This document shows positions 57,530-64,000 of a DNA stretch of 64,000 nucleotides, in pieces. Source of the DNA: Nemertoderma westbladi. Taxonomy: Eukaryota; Xenacoelomorpha; Nemertodermatida; Nemertodermatidae. The stretch's first letter is position 1. Each line of letters starts with the position of its first letter. Below the pieces are notes generated by a model. That model was not told the origin of the DNA, did not search any database, and worked only from the letters and a program-made list of their open reading frames with translations. A program made the position numbers and the translations under genes. Location of the stretch: positions 1 to 64,000 of the forward strand of contig JAUCBJ010002115.1 of NCBI GenBank assembly GCA_032718475.1, given 5' to 3'.

Positions 57530-58570
57530 TGTTCAACTTCGGGGTATTTTGCAAGGGGATTCTTTGTCACCTTCTTCCTTCCTGATGTTTATTGCGGACC
57601 TGGCACAAGTTCTCCAACAAATTGCTTCTACCATAAGTTCATATTTATTGATGACGACCTAGTTATATACTCGCTAAAGAACAGTGATATCCAAAACGCA
57701 CTAAACGAACTCTACAAATGGTCCATTAAAAACTTGATGGAATTAAATATGGGGAAAACCAAAATAATTAAATTTAGGAAAGGCGGTCGAACATCCAGGG
57801 CAGATGTCTTCTACTACAACGGCGTCCAAGTACCGTTATGCAACGAATACGAGTACATAGGGGTCACCCTACAACCATCGTTATCATTCTCACGACACAT
57901 AAACCAGAAGAAAAGGAAAGCTTTCTCAGCAATAGGATGCCTAAAAGATCTTCACGATGTTTCTATTAACACTGGCCTAACTATCTTCCAAATGAAAATA
58001 GACCCTATGGTTAATTATGCCTTCACAGAGATCGCCAAATTCTTTACTCTCGCGGACCTTACACAAATTGATATCAAATCAACTTATGTGAAACATCTTC
58101 TTGGTTTGCCAAAAAATGCCTCTTCCACCGTGGCCCTGAAAATGATTCCAACGAACACATACATAGAAGATTTATCACTGCGTTATCCTTCAATGTTTGA
58201 ACCTACTGTTCTAGAACAATATCAACTACATCGCCAGACAAAAGAAAGCTTATTTGTTGCAGAAAATTATTCTGAAGGCCCTGCATTTACAACATCACAG
58301 TGGCGCTCTCCCGGCCAAAAGAATCGATACCTCATAACTCGAGTAACTGTCCATGGTTTCCATTGGAAAATATTCCGAAATAAAACCCCCTTTCACGAAC
58401 TTGGGGATGCCTGCACCTGTATTTATTGCGGGGGTCCTGCTTCCGACCGGCTCCATGCTATTAGATGTGCGAGTTTCCCTCACCTATCCCTTCTATGAAG
58501 CCTCTAGTTATGTCTTCGGATTATTCCCTTTCAGTATTATTTTTTACCTATTATATTTTAAATTATTTTA
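57530..58570 (+). pseudogene. LINE reverse-transcriptase fragment with C-terminal zinc finger
   Basis: Starts at RT motif B (GVLQGDSLSPSSF, about 57545), then a frame break and FIDDDLVIYSLKN (motif C region), then an open frame 57734-58498 with EYEYIGVTLQPSLSFSRHI and a C-terminal Cys/His motif CIYCGGPASDRLHAIRC. The Cys-x2-Cys...His...Cys end is typical of several LINE clades. It is 5'-truncated. It is a fourth LINE family in this window. Confidence 0.8.
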
Positions 58571-60900
58571 ATTTCGTATTTTAAATTACACTGTATATAT
58601 CCTAGAAAGTGTGTTGAAATAATGCTTACAGGCAGAGGCAGTGGACAGAAAGAGACAAGCAGTATGATTCTACAGACTCTGAGCTTTCACAATCATATTT
58701 TGGGTTTTGAAAAACATTATTTTTTACAAAAATTGACTCATGTTGGCCACTTTTCCGTATATCGCCCCGATAGTTAGATAAGTATAGACATTATTACACA
58801 TTACATCATTACTTATTACAAGGCAATTGGTAGGCTATATTGTATAAAGTGTAATGGCACACGACAGGGTGTGTCATTATAATCACGTTATAATCACGTA
58901 TATTGTTAATATACCGTTGTTTTATCCATTATATTTCCTTATAAGGCCATACATAACGCTCCATTAGTTTTCCGTTGTTACGCATTTCTAGTACAGTTTC
59001 TCATTATATGCCTGGATGGGCAAAAATGTAATAGGAATAGGAACAGCAAGACATCATCATGTTACTTAGAAGTGGTGAAACAAATCATTTACTCAAGAAG
59101 ACATGTGCCACTGTCCCGCAGTGTATGAGGTCATTTCTCATCCCCAATGGCGGCCAGTTTGAGTGACGTTACTGTTAATTAATATGTAAAATGGGAGTAC
59201 TTCCTGATATCTACTGTGGCGCAAAAAGCTAATGACATCCGCAGATAGTTATAAGATTGCCGGGAATGTTTAATTTATTAGCTGTTTGTTTCCAAGGCAG
59301 CATTTATTCAAATAAACCCAATAAACGCCCCCGACTATCCAATTACACCATGTCCCAGAATATAGTGTCGTAATTCAGTGACACTCCCCCTCACCAATTT
59401 TTCTACAAATCTTAATGAGATTGCAAGGAATTTGGAACAGAGTTAGTTTCACCTCCCGACCACTACTGACTGGGTGAGCCAGATTTTTATTTTTGCTTTC
59501 AATCTTTAGCTACAAGCGTTTAAAAAAGTGTCTCTCAGCGATATTACACCAGTTACACCGCAGTTATTCTTCTACCTTATAGCTGTTTGTTGGTACCAAT
59601 GGAAAGCTGGTCATGCTAGGCTGAAGGTTTTCATTACAGATATTTCTAAAATGATTTTATACAAGCCCACTAGCGGTGGACATGAGAACTGCCGCGGGAT
59701 TACTGTCCCAACAAAGACGCAGCCTGTTGATGGTCTACAGAGAATGTTAGGGAAAGAGGACAGCGTTGCATGATACTTTATGTGGTGAAGACAGAAGCAA
59801 AGCAAAAAAGTGGGTTTTCATTATCGTGCATACACTGCTGTCGAACGGTGATCACAACCTGACCGTACAGTGTGGGGTACCTCGCCTGAAAGCGACCCTC
59901 CGGCAACCGTACAATACAGTCTATTGCCGTACGGCATTCCAAACATACCGTACGGGCGCCTGACGGCTGCTGTATAGACAAATATCACAACTTCTTACCG
60001 TACGGTCAACGTACGGCTGTCGTACGACCGAGTATAAACGGACCTTAAAGAACTGCAGATGCAGAATTGCAATACTACGGTCTAATACGATTCTTCCAAG
60101 TGTCGGCTTGAACTGATTAAAAGCAAAGAAATCTGAGGACAATTAATGTTTATTGTCTCTAGCGGTAGAATATTTAACTGTGGTGCCTGTCTCTAGAAAA
60201 TCTCCACTTTTGGTCTTATTGATCCCTAACCGACAGCATTAAATCCGACAAAGATATTAGCATGTCAAAATCGTAACAACAACAACGACAACAACTATTT
60301 GCAAAAATTGACCCACCCCCATAACAGTGTCACCGCCAACTTCGTGGCTAGCCCCACAGCTACAGTTATATTGTCGGTTGATTTTGACTACCGGGCTTTT
60401 CATAAAGTGAAAGAAAAATGGCAACCTGCCCATGTGTAGTATACCAGACTTTCTGCAGATATTTTTCACATTGCAGTTACCCCCATCCCATGTGAAGAAT
60501 ACCATGTCTCACTAAAACCCATGTCACAGAAGGGCTGAAACTAACCAAAACAAGTAAGTAAGAAAATTCTTCATATATAAAATTTGACCGAAAAGTGAAA
60601 ACCTGGTATTCTGCGCATGGACGGCTATTGCTATACCGGTACAATTCAAAACCCAGAACAATCCAAAATACAAAAGTTGCATAACTACCAGAAGAATTGT
60701 CAGTGAGTGTTTAATACCATTCATTCCCAATAAATAGCTAAAATAAAGACGCTATCCTCTGCAGAATTTAATGTTTTTTTTATTAACAATTAGGCCATTC
60801 AGTTTACAATAATCGGCAAAATGATCCAAAGCTTCACGAAAGGGGTCAATTAATTTCCATATAGTCTAATAAACTGTGTTCGTTGGTGTTTTACTCGGCC
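58571..60900. other. No gene recognised; family D repeat at about 59345-59470
   Basis: Short frames without domains. About 59860-60050 is rich in CGTACGG palindromes. A 68-residue hydrophobic minus-strand frame (60524-60730) has no splice support. Confidence 0.5.
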
Positions 60901-60901
60901 A

Positions 60902-61065
60902 CTACCGACGGCTGTGAATCGTTCTGCCGTCCAAATAACGACGACATTTCCTTATACTACATGACCAACCAAAGTCAGGGGTTCTATTTATTGCAAACTT
61001 TGCTGTGGTATCAACAACAAGGATAGTAGCTGTAGATAACCAGACAAATGCTACAGTGGCGACGC
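60902..61065 (-). CDS. Candidate terminal exon with one membrane segment
   Basis: Acceptor-like TTATTCCGTTCTAG precedes a 53-codon stretch ending in TAG. It reads VATVAFVWLSTATILVV (hydrophobic, TM-like), then DTTAKFAINRTPDFGW and a Cys/Arg-rich tail. I do not recognise it and found no partner exon. It could be part of an unrelated membrane-protein gene or chance. Confidence 0.25.
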
Positions 61066-62416
61066 CTAGAACGGAATAAACGGAACGAATAAATTATACA
61101 TGTTTCCCAAATGTTGGAGATTTGGGACCTGAGATGGACATCACTCACTCCTACAGTTGCCATGCACTGGCTCACTTTTCATCTGGGTTAAATATACGTT
61201 AAACTTTATTCAATTTGTTCTACGTTTCTTCTATACGTTTCTTGTTGTCCATTTCTATACTCGCGTATTAAAAAATAATTTAGAACACTGGGAAGGAGCA
61301 GAGCAGGTTACAGATGATGTGTTTTGTAACCAAAACAATAAACTAAACTAAATTCCGCATGTGCCTAATTTGCACTAGACAACTTTTTTTCTCTTGCGAT
61401 CAACTTGCACCACAATCTAATAACGATTACCATGGGAACACCGCGAAAATGTAAATAAATTGAGAGGCACCAACACATAAATAGTGAGTCGAAACTATCT
61501 CTGGATTCAATTTTCCAACAATCTCAATTGCTCCTAAAAGCTCCCAAATTAGAATAATACTTTAATATTATATATATAATAATATAATATATTAATAATA
61601 ATATATTTAGGATAAACATTTAGTAGATACCACACAATCACATCCTATGTAAACCAAATAGATGTATGAGAGAACACGGTCCGGTCACGTAATCAAACTC
61701 TGACCGAGTGCCACTCTACCTCCCTAACTACCATCTTTATCCTTAAGGAAATAAACATTAAACTAGGATCCGCCCATCTCTAGCGGGACTCGTTTCGTTG
61801 TAGTGTCCCTATTAATTATTCCGACAGCAGGAAGCACTCACTCAATGCCACGCGTTGCTAACACAAAGGAGATCACGTTTTTATACCCCACCGGCCAATT
61901 AATATCGCAGTTGGTTGCGGAATACAAATGTTGAGAATGGAAGATTAAAGATGAAGGCGGACACGTACCTACGTTGTACCGGAAATAAAGCTATAAATAT
62001 AATAGATCGGGAAACCAATGACACAATAATTAACATTGAATATTTTATGGCCTATGTGTATCGGCAAATGAAATAAATAATTAAAGATTTTGATGTCGGA
62101 GATTGTTTCGTGCGCGCTTCGTATCTACGTCAGGGGCTTCTCGTATCCGACGAGGTACATTAGCTGAAATTATATGACGCTATTTGTCCCGAAAGGACAA
62201 TTTATACATTAATTTTCTTTTTAATATTAAGGACTTCTAATACGCCCTTAAAGCGTCAAACTAATACATCTATCTAATACACTAAAGCATCAACTCTGGA
62301 TTGCGGCTGCCAAATAACTGCGACACCATTATTGTAATTTTCATCTGGTATGCACAAATTATGTGCTTTAACTAACGTACTGCATATAAGTTTTACTTGG
62401 AAAAATGTTGTATTAA
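61066..62416. other. No gene recognised
   Basis: AT-rich, with a family D block near 61285-61340 and an AT-only stretch near 61560-61605. No coding support. Confidence 0.5.
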
Positions 62417-62441
62417 GGGGGGGGGGGGGGGGGGGGGGGGG
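62417..62441 (+). repeat. Poly(G) run of 25
   Basis: Uninterrupted G homopolymer; a G-quadruplex or an assembly-sensitive site. Similar shorter runs lie at about 9454-9472 and 40100-40110. Confidence 0.9.
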
Positions 62442-62529
62442 CACATCCCCTGTCTTTTTTTCTTGTCTTCTTTACAGTTTGTTGGGTTTTCCGATGTAAC
62501 ATTTTATGGTGATTCCGAGTCAGAAATCA

Positions 62530-63490
62530 GTTTTTTGATAAGTTGTTTCGTTCTCGAGTTATGGCAACATTTGTAATTTTCACGCAAAATTTGAAAAGTT
62601 TTAATTTTAGTGCAGCACCACTTTTGACTCCAAAAAAAGACCATAAAGCACCCGAAATTTTCGGTTTAATTCCCTATTTTCGGAATCAGCGCCAAAAACT
62701 ACCGAATGGGTATCAAAACCATATAAGATCATTTTTTTTTAATTTGATTTTTTCACTTTTTGTGGATATTTGGTCGGTTGTGATCAGGGGAAAACTTTAA
62801 TGTCATTTTTCTCGCGTTGGCTTTTTTGGGACACTTAATCTGTCTACTTTTTAACTACTCAACAACCGATTTTCATTCTGTTTGCTGAATTATGTCCAGT
62901 AATATTCCGCGCAAAAACTATGTTGACAGAATTTTTAAATATTGTTTAAAAAAAGGTACGGCATTTTTCGTTTCAAAAGTACCCAAAAATAAAAAAAATC
63001 TAAATTTTCGCTATTTATTATTTAGAAAATTACATAACGTTTTTTGAAACAAAATTTAAAAATGTTGTCAACACAATTTTTGCACGGTATAATTCATAAT
63101 AGGAATATTACATAATTCTTCATTTCAATTTTCAAAACAGAAGGAAAATCGGTTGAGTAGGTAAAAAATAGACAGTGAAAGTGTCCCAAAAAAGGAAACG
63201 TGAGAAAAATTACATTAAAATTTTATCTTGATTACAAGTACAACAGACCAAACATGCACCAAATGTGAACATTTTTCAATTTTTTTCAAAAATTATCTTC
63301 TTAAATCATGGTTTTGATATTTATTGGCGCATATTCCGAAAATTGCAAAATATGACGACATTTATACTTTTTGGTCTCAAAGTGGTGCTGTGCTGCACCA
63401 AATTTACAAATTTTCCAATTTTGAGTGAAAATTACACATGTTTCCATAACTCGAGAACGAAAAAACTTATCGAAAAACAGATATCATATT
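62530..63490. repeat. Large imperfect palindrome, ~450-bp arms
   Basis: Left arm (about 62530-62990) and right arm (about 63060-63490) are diverged reverse complements: CAACCGATTTTCATTCTG against CAGAAGGAAAATCGGTTG, and CGTTCTCGAGTTATGG against CCATAACTCGAGAACG. No coding domain. It may be a foldback or MITE-like element. Confidence 0.75.
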
Positions 63491-63714
63491 AGTAATAACC
63501 ATAAAATTGTACAACGTAGTGCAGTTGCACCAAGAAAATTAAATGTTGTAAATTATTATTATATCGATGGTAACATTTTATCAAAGTTATTAAATATATT
63601 AATTAATACCAATCATTACATATCCTGACCCTACCGCCCCTTAACTCCTTCAACACAGTCACTTAAAAGAGATCGTCACAGGATCAAGTAATGTTCCACC
63701 ATGCAACTGTAATG

Positions 63715-63832
63715 GGAGAGAAAGGGTCAGAGGCAAGTGGCTGAACTGGTTAGCCCTACTGATGAGGCCTGATAGGCCGAAACGGACGCATAGCGCTGGT
63801 TCAACCCACGGTGACGTGGTCCCTCATTTTTT
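63715..63832 (+). ncRNA. tRNA-derived SINE-like sequence
   Basis: A-box-like GTGGCTGAACTGGTTAGCCC and B-box-like GGTTCAACCC are about 60 bases apart, followed by a T6 run (63829-63834) that could terminate RNA polymerase III. Between the boxes, CTGATGA, a 5-bp hairpin GGCCT/AGGCC and GAAAC resemble the hammerhead ribozyme core, but the outer stems are not evident. Confidence 0.45.
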
Positions 63833-64000
63833 CTATTTCTGAACAAAACCGTAATATTACATATAATTTTGAATTGGATGTATGAATATATAATACGTGT
63901 GAAACACTAACAAGAACGGAGTAGATGATCCACATAGATGTTAATCATGCACTCTCTACAATTACACTATGTTTTGGTTGATAAATCTCTAAACTTGAAA

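Noticed and set aside
60524-60730. Hydrophobic 68-residue frame as a GPCR TM1 exon
   Set aside because: No Gly-Asn TM1 signature and no splice donor in the phase needed by the micro-exon at 56043-56077.
63745-63790. Hammerhead ribozyme core (CTGATGA, hairpin, GAAAC)
   Set aside because: Stem II is good, but I could not find stem I or stem III pairing with an NUH cleavage site in any of the three circular arrangements. Kept only as a note in the SINE-like entry.

Overview
The window is nuclear DNA of an animal, most likely a marine invertebrate. Evidence: split genes with GT/AG introns in consistent phases, two animal membrane-protein genes (a DEG/ENaC sodium channel and a class A GPCR), many non-LTR retrotransposons, a BEL/Pao LTR element, and abundant tandem repeats. 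The DNA is AT-rich, with frequent ACCGGT and AGGCCT palindromes. I cannot name the species. There are no bacterial operons, rRNA genes or CRISPR arrays.

Layout. 0-10 kb holds dispersed and inverted repeats with two LINE 3' fragments. 10.1-23.9 kb is a resolved nest: a 5'-truncated RTE-like LINE (target duplication about TAGTACCTAA) split by an 11.1-kb BEL/Pao element on the minus strand. That element has two 1264-bp LTRs and a 5-bp target duplication, AAAGC. It keeps Gag-protease, has lost reverse transcriptase, RNase H and integrase, and carries a further Cys-rich ORF interrupted by one in-frame TGA. 26.5-28.4 kb has three minus-strand DEG/ENaC exons. 30.5-35.7 kb is a nearly complete L2/CR1-like LINE on the minus strand, interrupted only by a 0.64-kb inverted-repeat element. 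36.5-39.3 kb is an ~885-bp segmental duplication.

41.2-47.5 kb is an 85-bp satellite of about 74 copies. Its monomer resembles the catalytic FADD-box segment of the RTE-like LINE, so part of a polymerase gene appears to have become satellite DNA. 48.6-49.9 kb is an AGTACCGGTCC-type microsatellite between LINE fragments. 50.5-56.1 kb holds six minus-strand exons of a class A GPCR (end of TM2 through TM7 and stop), with at least three LINE fragments in its introns. 56.4-57.3 kb is a 67-bp minisatellite. 57.5-58.5 kb is another LINE fragment. The rest to 64 kb is mostly non-coding, with a ~950-bp imperfect palindrome and a tRNA-derived SINE-like sequence.

Only the DEG/ENaC and GPCR exons look like host genes; both are incomplete here. 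All other coding sequence belongs to mobile elements. Coordinates of repeat families were read by eye and may be off by 10-20 bases unless exact ends are stated.
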